From Pseudoalteromonas sp. H105 (GTDB taxonomy: Bacteria; Pseudomonadota; Gammaproteobacteria; Enterobacterales; Alteromonadaceae), in NCBI RefSeq assembly GCF_001469215.1, contig NZ_LOFH01000004.1:124001-188000 (forward strand): a stretch of 64,000 nucleotides of DNA. Direction: 5' to 3'. The position numbers and the translations under genes are program-made. Numbering within the stretch: the stretch's first letter is position 1; the number at the start of each line of letters is the position of its first letter. Below are positions 20,307 to 29,766 of the stretch, piece by piece. The notes beneath the pieces are model-generated. The model worked only from the letters and a program-made list of their open reading frames with translations. It was not told the DNA's origin and made no database searches.

Positions 20307-20431
20307 TTTTTACCTCGTACTTAGTTAATACTGAGTTTAACAAAATGCTTATGAATAAACAGCTTTAAATAACACTACATAAATACGAATGAAATAATTT
20401 TCAATGCAGTGACTTATCATTTAGTAGTATC

Positions 20432-20593
20432 TATACCCAAGCCATCTCAATATGCAGAATTCAGCGTTTAAAAGCTGACTTATACTACGTCATTGATTTT
20501 GACAATAGAACCATCATTACCTGCAATCAATGCCTTGCCTAAATCGTTTTTGATTCCAACTGAAACTCGCATCTTGAGGTGGTCTGGGTATAT
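20432..20593 (-). repeat. Dispersed inverted-repeat element, short copy A
   Basis: This is one of three related elements. Read on the minus strand it matches copy C (55993-56255) through the first ~125 bp, then skips about 95 bp and resumes at the AACGCTGAATTCTGC block and right terminal repeat. The ends, starting TATACCCAGACCACCTCAAG and its complement, form terminal inverted repeats. It fills much of the sdhE-ygfZ intergenic region, between two divergent promoters. It encodes no transposase and behaves like a MITE or a structured-RNA repeat. Confidence 0.8.
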
Positions 20594-20651
20594 ACCCATA
20601 GAAGCATCTACGTTATTATGACCGCCTAAATTTCTCGCAAAGCAGGTTTTT

Positions 20652-21563
20652 ATGTCGACTGTATATGGATGCCCTTTATCACATAAACTTATCAGTATAA
20701 GTGGTATAGATAAACTAGCCTACCTTCACGGCCAAATCACGCAAGATATAAATATACTTAAGCAAGATAACTTCCTGTGGGCCGGCCACTGTAATGCAAA
20801 AGGCAAACTGTGGAGTGTCGCTAAATTATTTGCATTTAAAGATAGTTATTTTCTGGCCGCTTCTAAACCGGAAATTGAACAATCATTAGGTGAACTTAAG
20901 AAATACGCTGTATTTTCAAAGGTAGATATTGAGTTATCTTCACAGCAATTGATCGGTTTAATAGCCGAAGATTTAAGCTCAGTAGAGGAGCAATTAGGGC
21001 TAGCGTTTTCTGATCAAACCACTGCATGTGACTTTGATGGAGGTAAAGCATTAAAGCTGGCAGAAAATCGCTTATTCCTCATGCTTAATGATGGCTATGA
21101 ATTACCTGAGACGATTACCCGTTTAGAGGACGATGCACTATGGCAGCAGCACTCAATCTTAGCAGGCGAGCCACAGCTAAACAGTGAAGCTATTGGTGAA
21201 TATGTACCACAAATGGTTAATCTACAAGCTATTGGCGGTATCAGCTTTCGTAAAGGCTGCTACACAGGTCAAGAAACGGTCGCCCGCATGAAGTATTTGG
21301 GAAAAAACAAACGCGCCATGTTTATCGTATCAGGTAAAAGCGATGGCACATTTGATGAACTTGATTTAGAAACGCAAATAGGTGAAAACTGGCGTAGAGC
21401 TGGAAAAATCATCGCACAAGCATACAATAAAGAAACACAGACTTTTTATGGCCTTGTTGTGTTGCCAAACGACAGTGAACCTAGTCAATCACTGCGTGTA
21501 AAACATGCCCCGCTAGTAGAGCTGTCTATTCAACCTCTACCTTACTCTCTTGAAGACGAATAA
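20652..21563 (+). CDS. ygfZ: Folate-binding Fe-S cluster protein YgfZ
   Basis: YgfZ is a tetrahydrofolate-binding protein of the GcvT fold that helps assembly or repair of certain Fe-S enzymes, including MiaB-type proteins. The signature KGCYTGQE is at 201-208, with the essential Cys at 203. An N-terminal GcvT-like segment, YLHGQITQDI, starts near residue 24. The 303-aa length is normal. The ATG at 20652 is preceded by an AGG about 5 nt upstream. It starts 58 nt after repeat copy A and is followed closely by an SlyD-like gene. Confidence 0.93.
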   Translation: MSTVYGCPLSHKLISISGIDKLAYLHGQITQDINILKQDNFLWAGHCNAKGKLWSVAKLFAFKDSYFLAASKPEIEQSLGELKKYAVFSKVDIELSSQQLIGLIAEDLSSVEEQLGLAFSDQTTACDFDGGKALKLAENRLFLMLNDGYELPETITRLEDDALWQQHSILAGEPQLNSEAIGEYVPQMVNLQAIGGISFRKGCYTGQETVARMKYLGKNKRAMFIVSGKSDGTFDELDLETQIGENWRRAGKIIAQAYNKETQTFYGLVVLPNDSEPSQSLRVKHAPLVELSIQPLPYSLEDE

Positions 21564-21575
21564 ATAGGAATGACT

Positions 21576-22061
21576 ATGATCATTGCAGCAAATAAAGTGG
21601 TAAAAATGCATTACTCTGTAACAGATAATGACAATAACTCTATTGATAATTCTTTTGATGGCGAGCCACTCATTTTTATCGTTGGGACGGGTTATTTAAT
21701 CCCAGGCCTAGAAGACGCCCTTCAAGGCAAACAAGCTGGTGATACCTTGAGTGTGACTGTTGAACCTGAAAATGGGTATGGCGAACGTCATGATGAGTTA
21801 ATGCAAGCTGTGCCTAAATCGATGTTTGAAAACATGGAAATAGAAGTAGGTATGCAGTTTAGAGCAACAACTGATGATGGTGATCAATCCGTTATGATTA
21901 TCGATATTCAAGAAGATGAAGTCATTGTTGATGGCAATAATCCGTTGGCTGGTATCACCTTAAAGTTTGATGTAGAAATTTTAGAAGTACGTGATGCAAC
22001 AGCAGATGAGCTTGCTCACGGCCATGTACACGGTGAAGGTGGCTGCGGTCACGAGCACTAA
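21576..22061 (+). CDS. slyD: SlyD-like FKBP-type peptidyl-prolyl isomerase
   Basis: This SlyD-family cytosolic prolyl isomerase and chaperone has an insert-in-flap domain. The product opens MIIAANKVVKMHYSV, has GYGERHDELM at the start of the flap domain, and ends in a short His-rich tail (HGHVHGEGGCGHEH) that suits nickel or zinc binding and hydrogenase-related metal handling. I chose the ATG at 21576 because AGGA (21566-21569) touches the earlier ATG at 21570 but is 6 nt from this one. It follows ygfZ by 12 nt. The tail is shorter than in E. coli SlyD but the type is the same. Confidence 0.9.
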   Translation: MIIAANKVVKMHYSVTDNDNNSIDNSFDGEPLIFIVGTGYLIPGLEDALQGKQAGDTLSVTVEPENGYGERHDELMQAVPKSMFENMEIEVGMQFRATTDDGDQSVMIIDIQEDEVIVDGNNPLAGITLKFDVEILEVRDATADELAHGHVHGEGGCGHEH

Positions 22062-22083
22062 ACGTAAATGCTCATGACGCTAA

Positions 22084-22111
22084 CTTAAAAAGCGCACAGG
22101 CGCTTTTTAAG
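22084..22111. terminator. Bidirectional terminator overlapping a stop codon
   Basis: A perfect 12-bp stem (22084-22095 with 22100-22111) with an ACAG loop has A/T flanks. It serves the plus-strand slyD-like gene, and it contains the stop codon of the minus-strand membrane-protein gene. Confidence 0.85.
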
Positions 22112-22565
22112 TATTTACAGGCTCAACTTCGGGTTTGGTAATGCTTATTTTACCCTGTAAAGCGGCTAATAATCCTGATTGATCATTAGTGCCTAAGCGG
22201 TATTGTGTTCCATCTTTTAACGTCAACTGCACTGCGCTGAAGCCCGATACAGTATAAACCCAACCATCATGAGTTATTCGCAAACCAATACCATGGCGAA
22301 ATGAATTTTCCACCGCTTTCGCTTCAACAATATCCGCCAAAGCCACCGTGCCTCCAAATAAACCGGGACCAAACCCCCAATTAATCGATGTGTTATCCAC
22401 CTTAATCGTTAAACCATGGAACACATAACCCACAAGTACTAATATGCCTGCAAATACCATTAAAGGCATGTCTGCGCCGATTAGATACCAAGCAAGCCCA
22501 ACAAAGCTTCCGATCCACGCAAGGATCACAAAAATAAATAACGCATACTGCTTATTTTTATACAT
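22107..22565 (-). CDS. Two-helix membrane protein with PH-like domain, unknown function
   Basis: The 152-aa product has two close transmembrane helices (about 8-27 and 33-50). A compact soluble domain of alternating beta-strand character follows, including RHGIGLRITHDGWVYTVSG and VQLTLKDGTQYRLGTND. That pattern resembles bacterial PH-like (bPH) domain proteins. I recognise no specific family member and propose no reaction. It follows the DUF481 gene by 17 nt on the same strand, so both probably form one envelope-protein transcript. Its stop lies within the shared terminator. Confidence 0.72.
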   Translation of the reverse strand: MYKNKQYALFIFVILAWIGSFVGLAWYLIGADMPLMVFAGILVLVGYVFHGLTIKVDNTSINWGFGPGLFGGTVALADIVEAKAVENSFRHGIGLRITHDGWVYTVSGFSAVQLTLKDGTQYRLGTNDQSGLLAALQGKISITKPEVEPVNT

Positions 22566-22582
22566 AAAAATCTCAATTGAGG

Positions 22583-23398
22583 TTAAAAACTATAGACTAA
22601 TGTTGCGCTAAGCTCTGAATCATACTTGAGCTTATCGTCTTCAGGTTTTGAGTTGTAGCGGTATAAATAAGTAAACTTTAACGACACACTTCCCATAACT
22701 TGACTGATTAATGAGGTTTCTGATTTTAAGCGCGAATTAAGCCCAGATAAAGACTGCTCAATACTCACATCTTGGTTAAAGCGAGTTCGTTTAGATACCG
22801 TGCGTTCCCATTGCAAAGCAATACGTAAAAGGTAACCTGTTTTGGTGGCATCTTCACCTTGGGCAAGCTCTGCATCATTATCAGCTAGGGAACGATACAA
22901 ACCAGGTCCAATATCAAAATCAACCTGATTCTTTTCACCCTCATATAAACGGTTACCGTAGCCCGTTGCTAACGTACTTTTGAACGCTAGGCCACTAAAT
23001 TCGTCATTTTCATAATCACCATAAATAAAGAATGACGCATCTTTTTCACCCACTTTATAATTTCCCTGAGCTGATATGAAAATACGATTGGCTGAGACTT
23101 CGTCATCTCCTGTGGCCTCATTCTCATCACGTTTATAAAGTGTATCGAGCTTAAACTGATTACGCCAACTATCAAGGTCTTGGTACAAGTTACCTTTAAG
23201 CTTAAAACTTGTAGCGTTGGTATTGCCACTGCTTACAATAAAACCAAATTCAGTATCACCATAAAGTAATTCACCTTGATGAATTTTATGAATTTCCTCT
23301 TCTGATAACTGTCCATACTCATGGAAGTCTTCAAATGGATCGACTGCCCAGCTTTTCAAGCTAAAAAACACACTAAACAGAAGTATAAAACGTACCAC
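22583..23398 (-). CDS. DUF481 (YdiY-like) outer-membrane beta-barrel protein
   Basis: A signal peptide (about 1-18, cleavage after SWA) precedes a protein with alternating amphipathic strands. It carries the DUF481 hallmark stretch GDTEFGFIVSSGNTNATSF (about 48-66) and an aromatic C-terminus ending YSF, typical of outer-membrane barrels recognised by BamA. DUF481 proteins include acid-inducible YdiY, and their role is unknown. The 271-aa length is within the family range. It probably heads a two-gene transcript with the following membrane protein. Confidence 0.85.
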   Translation of the reverse strand: MVRFILLFSVFFSLKSWAVDPFEDFHEYGQLSEEEIHKIHQGELLYGDTEFGFIVSSGNTNATSFKLKGNLYQDLDSWRNQFKLDTLYKRDENEATGDDEVSANRIFISAQGNYKVGEKDASFFIYGDYENDEFSGLAFKSTLATGYGNRLYEGEKNQVDFDIGPGLYRSLADNDAELAQGEDATKTGYLLRIALQWERTVSKRTRFNQDVSIEQSLSGLNSRLKSETSLISQVMGSVSLKFTYLYRYNSKPEDDKLKYDSELSATLVYSF

Positions 23399-23458
23399 TA
23401 TTTACTCGCTAATACATTGAGGTAGTTAACTATTTGATATACTGAAAATATCATTTTA

Positions 23459-23779
23459 CTATTCGCTGTCCTTCCACAGAATATGACAAAATGGAGCATC
23501 TTTATCGCGACTAATTAAGATTTTTGCAAATAAAATATCTTGGTTCTCAAATTCAAGCCCAACGAGAACTTGCAGAAAATGCTCGGATTCTATCTCCAGC
23601 GCAACAAAATCCTGCCATTGATCATCCGGTTCACCTTCCTCGATAAAACCAAGCTCTTCGCGATGCATATTAAAATCTTCAATATCTTGCTCGCTCAAGT
23701 TATCTGGCGCTAACTCTAAAAAGATATCATACGCTTGATGTGTTACTTCTTCTTCAGTGTATAAACGTGGCCCAGCCAT
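23459..23779 (-). CDS. yciU: YciU/HI1450-type putative double-stranded DNA mimic
   Basis: This small, highly acidic protein belongs to the DUF440 family, whose Haemophilus member HI1450 was proposed to mimic DNA through surface charge. The 106-aa product shows QAYDIFLELAPDNLSEQDIE near residue 15 and ends with FCHILWKDSE, closely paralleling E. coli YciU (LEQAYDIFLELAADNL and LCHIIWRE). The partner protein in the cell is uncertain. It stands alone between the DUF481 gene and the RND pump terminator. Confidence 0.88.
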   Translation of the reverse strand: MAGPRLYTEEEVTHQAYDIFLELAPDNLSEQDIEDFNMHREELGFIEEGEPDDQWQDFVALEIESEHFLQVLVGLEFENQDILFAKILISRDKDAPFCHILWKDSE

Positions 23780-23840
23780 TACCGTTGACCCTTCAACATA
23801 ATTAATAGTCTTATAGTATCAAACCTAAAAAAATTTTGCC

Positions 23841-23870
23841 AAAAAAAAGCCAGGTTTCCCTGACTTTTTT
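23841..23870 (-). terminator. Terminator of the RND efflux operon
   Basis: A stem of about 9 bp, including a G-T wobble, has a 4-nt loop. On the minus strand it is followed by eight T residues. It lies 22 nt beyond the pump gene's stop. Confidence 0.8.
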
Positions 23871-23891
23871 AAATAACAGTGAATTCGTTTT

Positions 23892-26800
23892 TTACGTATT
23901 AACCGTTCCTTTAACCTTTTCGCGCATAGTTTGTACCAAACTGTAAAATAGTGGAACTAATAATGTGCCGAAGATAGTGGCAGCTAACATACCTGCCAAA
24001 ACAGTAATACCCAATGAAACCCGGCTACCAGCCCCTGCACCACTTGCAAATACAAGTGGTAGCACCCCAAGTACAAACGAAAATGCAGTCATCAAAACAG
24101 CTCTAAATCGCATTGTCGCAGCACTCAAAGCAGCCTCAAAAATACTCTTACCAGCCAGGCGCTCTTCCATCGCAAACTCAACGATTAAAATAGCTGTCTT
24201 TGTCGACATACCAATGAGAAGCACTAGGCCAACTTGGGCATAAATATTGTTTTCCATACCCAGTACATACAAGGCAAGCATTGCACCAAACATAGCCAAT
24301 GGAATAGCAGCAATAACTGAAAATGGAATAGTCCAACTTTCATATTGAGCGACGAGAAACAAGTAAACAAAAATAACAGCTAAACCAAATAGAATGGGCG
24401 CCATATTTCCAGCCTCAATTTCTTGCTTTGACTGCCCTGCCCATTCGAATGTATAACCATTTGGCAACTGGCCTGCAAGCTCTTGCATTGCGGCGATTGC
24501 ATCACCGCTTGAAAAGCCGGCAGCGGCTTGACCGCTAATGCTTGCACTGCGATACAAGTTAAAATGGTTTAGGGTCGTAGGTCCAAGGATCGGTTCAAGT
24601 TTAGCCAATGTCGTCAATGGCACCATGTCTCCTTGATCATTTCGAACAAAATAATGCTGAAGATCACTCGGGTCTTTTCTAAACTCACTCTCTGCTTGCA
24701 TAATTACTTTGTAAGTTCGGCTAAACTGATTAAAGTCATTAATATACAGTGACCCTAACTGAGCTTGTAAAGTGATAAAGATATCACTCAATGCCACGCC
24801 TTGTGCCTTAGCTTTATTTCTGTCAACTTCTAAGAAATATTGCGGTACATTGGCACGAAACGTACTGTATACATTTGTTAAGCTTGGGTGCTGATTAGCT
24901 TCATAAATTAATCCATTAAGCACTTGTGCTAATTCATTTGGGTCACGGCCTTCACTGTCCTGAAGACGAAACTCAAAGCCAGAACTATTACCAAGACCTG
25001 GGATGGGAGGTGGATTAAATACCATTATTTGCGCATCTGGCATTGCCCATAGCTGCCCCATTAAACGCCCTATCGTAGCTTTCAAACCAAGTTCCGGTGT
25101 GGTCCTTTCTTCCCAATCTTTTAATATCACGATACCAAGCGCATTATTCGAGCCCGCTCCGCCAATGAGTGAAAAGCCTGATACAGCGATAAAATCAGTG
25201 GCAGCCGGTTCATTTTTAATAACATCACCAATCTTTTTCATCACCTCTTCTGTACGCCCCGACGCTGCAGCATCAGGTAGTTGCACATCAACAAAAACAA
25301 AGCCTTGGTCTTCTGCTGGCACAAAGCCTGTTGGTACACTTTTAGCAAGCCATGCAGCAGCAACAAAGATGATAATAGCAAATAAACTCATGCGCCCTGC
25401 ACGCTTGAGAATAAAGTGAATCACCTTATTATAGACAGACGTCGATTTAGTAATGCTATGTTCAACAGGCGATAACCATTTGATTGGCTGCATTGCTTTT
25501 TCATTCAATAACAACGCACAAAGTGCCGGACTTAAAGTCAGTGCATTGACAGAAGAAATAATGACCGCAAATGAAATTGTGACAGAAAACTGTTTATACA
25601 ACTCACCGGTTATACCCGGCATAAATCCCACTGGGACAAATACAGCAAGCAATACTAACGTAGTGGCGATAATAGGCCCTGTCACCTGTGCCATCGCTTT
25701 TGTAACCGCTTCTTTGATAGGCAGCTTCTCTTCCTTTAGAATTCGTTCTACATTTTCAATCACAATAATGGCATCGTCGACCACAATACCGATTGCTAAC
25801 ACTAAGCCAAATAAAGTGATTAAGTTAATTGAGTAACCCATTGCCATCATAAACGCAAACGTACCCACTAATGAAACTGGAATGGCTATGGTGGGAATCA
25901 ACGTTGCACGCCAATTTTGCAAGAATAAAAAGACCACAAGCACAACCAAACCAACGGCTTGGAATAAAGTGACAACCACTTCTTCAATAGACCGATTAAT
26001 AAACTCGGTTGTATCATAAGGAATTGAGTACTTAACGCCATCAGGGAGTTGCTTCGCAAGTTCAGCCATTGTCGATTTAACATCACTGGCGACCTGCGTT
26101 GCATTAGCATCTGTAAGTTGGTAAATGACCAAAAATGCCGTATCTTGTTGATTCAGTTTTGCCGTTGTGCCATAGCTCGCTGACCCCAGCTCAATTCTCG
26201 CAATGTCATTTAATCGAACAAAGTTACCATTTTGATTGGCGCGTATAATTGTTTGGCCAAATTCTTCTGGCGTTTTCAAACGCCCCCTTGCTTGAATTGA
26301 ATATTCAAATTGTTGACTCGGCAGCGATGGTGCAGCCCCAAGCTGACCTGCAGCAACAATAGTATTTTGCTCTTGTAGTGCCGCTTTAACTTCTGTGACC
26401 GTTAAACCTAGAGAAGCCATTTTATCGGGACGTAACCATAAACGCATAGAGTAAGTTTGCTCACCCATAACTTCCGCTGACGCCACCCCATTAATTCGCC
26501 CTAGAGGTTCTGTAAGGTAATTCGTTGCGTAGTTACTAAGAAATATAGCATCTATATTTTCTTTATCAGAATAAAGGTTTATACCAAGCAACATGGAGCT
26601 CGACTTCTTCTTAACTGAAACCCCTTGACGGGTTACCTCACTGGGTAAACCTGGCTCGGCCAATGCCACCCTATTTTGAACATTAACTTGGGCAATATCA
26701 GTATCGGTACCAACTTTAAAGTACACAGTAATAATAGCCGTACCATTATTACTTGAGCTGGACTCCACATACATCATGTCCTCAACGCCATTAACCTGTT

Positions 26801-27002
26801 CCTCAATGGGCCTAATAACTGATTCTTCAACTATTTGTGCGCTAGCACCTGGATAAACGGCGGTGATCTGCACTTGCGGTGGCGTAATTTCTGGGTACAT
26901 ATTGACAGGCAATAAACCAACAGAAATCAAACCCGCGAGTGTAATTACAATAGATATCACTAAGGCAAACTTAGGCCGCGCGATAAACGTTTTACTTATC
27001 AT
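23892..27002 (-). CDS. RND multidrug efflux transporter (HAE1/AcrB type)
   Basis: This is an inner-membrane proton-driven drug exporter of the AcrB/MexB class. The 1036-aa protein has 12 predicted helices and two large periplasmic loops. It starts MISKTFIARPKFALVISIV, typical of the family. IVVDDAIIVIENVERIL in helix 4 (about residues 405-421) holds the paired Asp residues of proton relay. It is 11 nt downstream of its adaptor gene. No outer-membrane channel gene is adjacent, so a TolC encoded elsewhere is probably used. Substrates cannot be read from the sequence. Confidence 0.95.
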   Translation of the reverse strand: MISKTFIARPKFALVISIVITLAGLISVGLLPVNMYPEITPPQVQITAVYPGASAQIVEESVIRPIEEQVNGVEDMMYVESSSSNNGTAIITVYFKVGTDTDIAQVNVQNRVALAEPGLPSEVTRQGVSVKKKSSSMLLGINLYSDKENIDAIFLSNYATNYLTEPLGRINGVASAEVMGEQTYSMRLWLRPDKMASLGLTVTEVKAALQEQNTIVAAGQLGAAPSLPSQQFEYSIQARGRLKTPEEFGQTIIRANQNGNFVRLNDIARIELGSASYGTTAKLNQQDTAFLVIYQLTDANATQVASDVKSTMAELAKQLPDGVKYSIPYDTTEFINRSIEEVVVTLFQAVGLVVLVVFLFLQNWRATLIPTIAIPVSLVGTFAFMMAMGYSINLITLFGLVLAIGIVVDDAIIVIENVERILKEEKLPIKEAVTKAMAQVTGPIIATTLVLLAVFVPVGFMPGITGELYKQFSVTISFAVIISSVNALTLSPALCALLLNEKAMQPIKWLSPVEHSITKSTSVYNKVIHFILKRAGRMSLFAIIIFVAAAWLAKSVPTGFVPAEDQGFVFVDVQLPDAAASGRTEEVMKKIGDVIKNEPAATDFIAVSGFSLIGGAGSNNALGIVILKDWEERTTPELGLKATIGRLMGQLWAMPDAQIMVFNPPPIPGLGNSSGFEFRLQDSEGRDPNELAQVLNGLIYEANQHPSLTNVYSTFRANVPQYFLEVDRNKAKAQGVALSDIFITLQAQLGSLYINDFNQFSRTYKVIMQAESEFRKDPSDLQHYFVRNDQGDMVPLTTLAKLEPILGPTTLNHFNLYRSASISGQAAAGFSSGDAIAAMQELAGQLPNGYTFEWAGQSKQEIEAGNMAPILFGLAVIFVYLFLVAQYESWTIPFSVIAAIPLAMFGAMLALYVLGMENNIYAQVGLVLLIGMSTKTAILIVEFAMEERLAGKSIFEAALSAATMRFRAVLMTAFSFVLGVLPLVFASGAGAGSRVSLGITVLAGMLAATIFGTLLVPLFYSLVQTMREKVKGTVNT

Positions 27003-27013
27003 GAGCGTTCCCT

Positions 27014-28219
27014 TTAATCCGCTGAGTCTGTTTTGTTTGTAATAGTACCTGTTGTATGATCAACTTCTTTTTCAACCGCTCTAACTTCAACACCTTGACG
27101 CACTTTTTGAAGGCCCTCTACAATTACTTTTTCTCCCTCATCAAGGCCAGATTCAACAACCCACATAGCGTTAATGCGACGGCCAAGCGTTACTATTCGT
27201 GTAGCAACCTTGTTGTCTTCACCCACCACTAATACAAACTTGCCTTGCTGATTTTCTTGCACTGCAGCTTGAGGGATAAGCGCATGGTTTTTTTTATCTT
27301 TACTTTCTACAATTAAAGTTACAAATAGACCAGGCATAACAATGGCTTTTTCATTGGCAAATGTGGCACGTAGCTCAACCGTACCGGTGCTGCGATCAAT
27401 CTTTGTGTCGGCAAAGTCAAGTTGACCTTTGGATTCAAAATTTGTGTTGTTCGGTAAACGAAGCGCTAAATCTATTGCTACATTTTGGGGGTTATTATTT
27501 GTATTTTGATGCTTTTGACGATAACTAATGTAATCGGCTTCTTCTACCTGAAAATTCACATAAATTGGATCAACATCGGTAAGCTCCGCAAGCTCATCTG
27601 ATCCTGGCCCAACAATATTTCCGACATCATAATTTACCTTACCGATACGCCCAGCAAACGGCGCTTTGATTTCAGTGTAACTTAAATTCAGTTTTGCTTT
27701 TTCCAAACTTGCTTGAGCAGATTTCACTGCTGCCGCAGCTTGGTCATAATTAGTCGTTAGTTTATCTAAGTCAGATTGTGAAATAAAACCTTGAGCAGCG
27801 ACCTCTTTACCACGCTTTAAATCTCGCTCAGCACCATTAGCACCCGCTAGTTTACTTTTTAAATCGGCCTCTATTTGCGCTACACTCGATTGATACTCTG
27901 AAGGGTCTATTCGTAGTAATAGTTGATCCTTTTCTACGTATGATCCCTCATCGAAATGACGCTCTATTAATTCACCTTCAACACGAGCACGTACTTTAAC
28001 TTCTTGGTGTGCCTCTGTTCGCGCTACAAACTCTCGATAATTACCGACTTCTTGCGTTACCACATGAAACACTGAAACAGCCGGTGCTGGAGCAACCTGT
28101 TTAACTGCATTATCATCAGAACAACCAGCTAACGTTGTTATTAATGAAGTAGCTAAAGTGCCTTTGATAGCCAAAAGCAACCACGAGCTCGACATACTTG
28201 GCGTGAACCGTTTAAACAT
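27014..28219 (-). CDS. RND efflux periplasmic adaptor lipoprotein (AcrA type)
   Basis: This adaptor bridges the RND pump and an outer-membrane channel. I set the start at the ATG at 28219, which has an ideal AAGGAG about 8 nt upstream; the frame is open 36 codons further but lacks a ribosome site. The resulting 401-aa protein has a lipoprotein signal with lipobox LAGC (Cys at about 32). Next come a lipoyl/hairpin region (REFVARTEAHQEVKVRARVEG onward in short blocks), a coiled-coil with GFISQSDLDKL, and a beta-barrel domain with TGTVELRATF. The length and lipidation match AcrA/MexA. No local TetR-type regulator is visible. Confidence 0.93.
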   Translation of the reverse strand: MFKRFTPSMSSSWLLLAIKGTLATSLITTLAGCSDDNAVKQVAPAPAVSVFHVVTQEVGNYREFVARTEAHQEVKVRARVEGELIERHFDEGSYVEKDQLLLRIDPSEYQSSVAQIEADLKSKLAGANGAERDLKRGKEVAAQGFISQSDLDKLTTNYDQAAAAVKSAQASLEKAKLNLSYTEIKAPFAGRIGKVNYDVGNIVGPGSDELAELTDVDPIYVNFQVEEADYISYRQKHQNTNNNPQNVAIDLALRLPNNTNFESKGQLDFADTKIDRSTGTVELRATFANEKAIVMPGLFVTLIVESKDKKNHALIPQAAVQENQQGKFVLVVGEDNKVATRIVTLGRRINAMWVVESGLDEGEKVIVEGLQKVRQGVEVRAVEKEVDHTTGTITNKTDSAD

Positions 28220-28483
28220 GTTTTTATTCTCCTTGTAGCTTACAGCTAAACTACGGTTTATGATTATTTCAAATGCAGCGAAACGTTTCAGACGCTCGTC
28301 GGCTAGTGTTGATAGATAAAATAGCAATTAGTTCAATTAAAAATATACACCACTTTGTTACCTTTTGTAGGTCAAATTAACAATTTAACTCCTAAATACG
28401 CTTTATTTTTCAATACAAAAGCGCAGACTTTACATCATTCAAATTAACTCGTAAGCTAACCCAAACAGGTCAGAGGAGTTGAC

Positions 28484-29275
28484 ATGGTTAAATTAGAAAT
28501 ACAACAACACACCGCATTTGTAACACTTTCCAGAGCGCAAAAACAAAATGCACTCAGTTTCATTATGTTCAAACAGCTGAATGGGATTATCGACAAGATT
28601 AGAAAAAACAAATCTGTTCGTGCCGTTATTATCCAAGGTGAAGGAGAGCATTTTTGTGCCGGACTTGATGTCAGCTCAGTAATGAAAAATCCAATGAATA
28701 TTCTCAAATTGCTATTTAAATGGTTACCTGGAAATTGTAACTTAGCGCAAAGAGTCGTGCTTGGGTGGCAATCGTTAAGTGTGCCAGTATTTGCTGTTAT
28801 TCAAGGTAATTGCTTTGGTGGCGGCTTACAAATAGCCCTAGGTGCAGATTACAGAATCGTACATAGCAATGCTAAATTAGCGATTATGGAAGCCCGCTGG
28901 GGACTTTGCCCAGATATGGGCGCAAATGTTATTTTACCAAGTTTGTTACAGCGCGACCAAGCGCTTTGGTTGACCAGCCACGCCAGTCCTATTGATGCAG
29001 AAAAAGCACATCAACTTGGTCTGATCACTGAAGTAAGTGACGACCCTTTGCAGCAGAGTTTAAATATGATCGCCACTTTATCAAACCGTTCACCCGATAC
29101 CCTAGCAGCAATAAAACGTGTTACACAACACAGTTACGCAACCCCTCAACGGCGCATACTCGCAAAAGAAACATTCTGTCAAATTCGCTTATTGATCAAT
29201 AAAAATACAAAACGCGCAATCGCAAAAGCAAAAGGAGCAGATAACGTTGAGTTTCAAAATAGCAAACGTTGGTAA
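28484..29275 (+). CDS. Crotonase/enoyl-CoA hydratase-family protein
   Basis: This crotonase-fold CoA enzyme has oxyanion-hole segments HFCAGLDVSS (about 63-72) and NCFGGGLQIALGADYRI (about 107-123). At the catalytic position MEARWGLCPDMG replaces the PEIxLG-type motif of true hydratases, so one general acid/base is retained and an Asp (about 148) may act as the second, as in dienoyl-CoA isomerases. The 263-aa length fits. An AGAGGAG ribosome site supports the ATG. It stands alone, divergent from the efflux operon, with no beta-oxidation partners beside it. Hydratase or isomerase activity cannot be decided here. Confidence 0.82.
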   Translation: MVKLEIQQHTAFVTLSRAQKQNALSFIMFKQLNGIIDKIRKNKSVRAVIIQGEGEHFCAGLDVSSVMKNPMNILKLLFKWLPGNCNLAQRVVLGWQSLSVPVFAVIQGNCFGGGLQIALGADYRIVHSNAKLAIMEARWGLCPDMGANVILPSLLQRDQALWLTSHASPIDAEKAHQLGLITEVSDDPLQQSLNMIATLSNRSPDTLAAIKRVTQHSYATPQRRILAKETFCQIRLLINKNTKRAIAKAKGADNVEFQNSKRW

Positions 29276-29379
29276 CACTTTCCACTATACTACTTACCAG
29301 TAAGTCGCATAGTGAAAAAATTCAAAACATGATGTAGTTTTAGTTTATAAAGCAAACTCAGATCATCGCGAGCATTTTT

Positions 29380-29766
29380 ATGGCGGCCTGTACACTTTCA
29401 ATTAAAGTCATTACCCAACTCATACTCAGTAGCGCAATCATTCTAGGCTGCCTCATTGTTGCAAAAGTATTGATGCACATAACACAAGGTAGTTTTCCTG
29501 CACCTCTGCTCGGTATGCTTTTACTTTTGGGCCTTTTACTAACGGGGATTATCAAAGAACGCTCTGTTACTCCTTGTGCATCCCCCTTGTTAAACTACAT
29601 GCCCTTGTTTTTTATTCCTGCAGGGGTTGGCTTTATTGAACATTTAAACTTAATTTCATTGCATTGGCAGTTTATTCTCGCCTGCCTCGTGCTAATTCCT
29701 TTGACTAGCTTGCTCTTAATTAGTCACCTAATAATCTCGTTTAAAGGGCGTTCACACCATGATTAA
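29380..29766 (+). CDS. lrgA: CidA/LrgA family holin-like protein
   Basis: The 128-aa membrane protein has four hydrophobic segments and the family stretch GSFPAPLLGMLLLL (about 41-54) followed by PLLNYMPLFFIPAGVG (about 69-84). Both are diagnostic for CidA/LrgA. These proteins form holin-like oligomers that influence murein hydrolase activity. Work in Bacillus and plants also links LrgAB-type pairs to pyruvate or glycolate transport, so the physiological substrate is open. Its last 8 nt overlap lrgB, implying coupled synthesis. Confidence 0.92.
   Translation: MAACTLSIKVITQLILSSAIILGCLIVAKVLMHITQGSFPAPLLGMLLLLGLLLTGIIKERSVTPCASPLLNYMPLFFIPAGVGFIEHLNLISLHWQFILACLVLIPLTSLLLISHLIISFKGRSHHD

Noticed and set aside
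25003-25836. Two long plus-strand frames inside the RND pump gene
   Set aside because: They are antisense shadows of the pump, with no promoter or ribosome site of their own.
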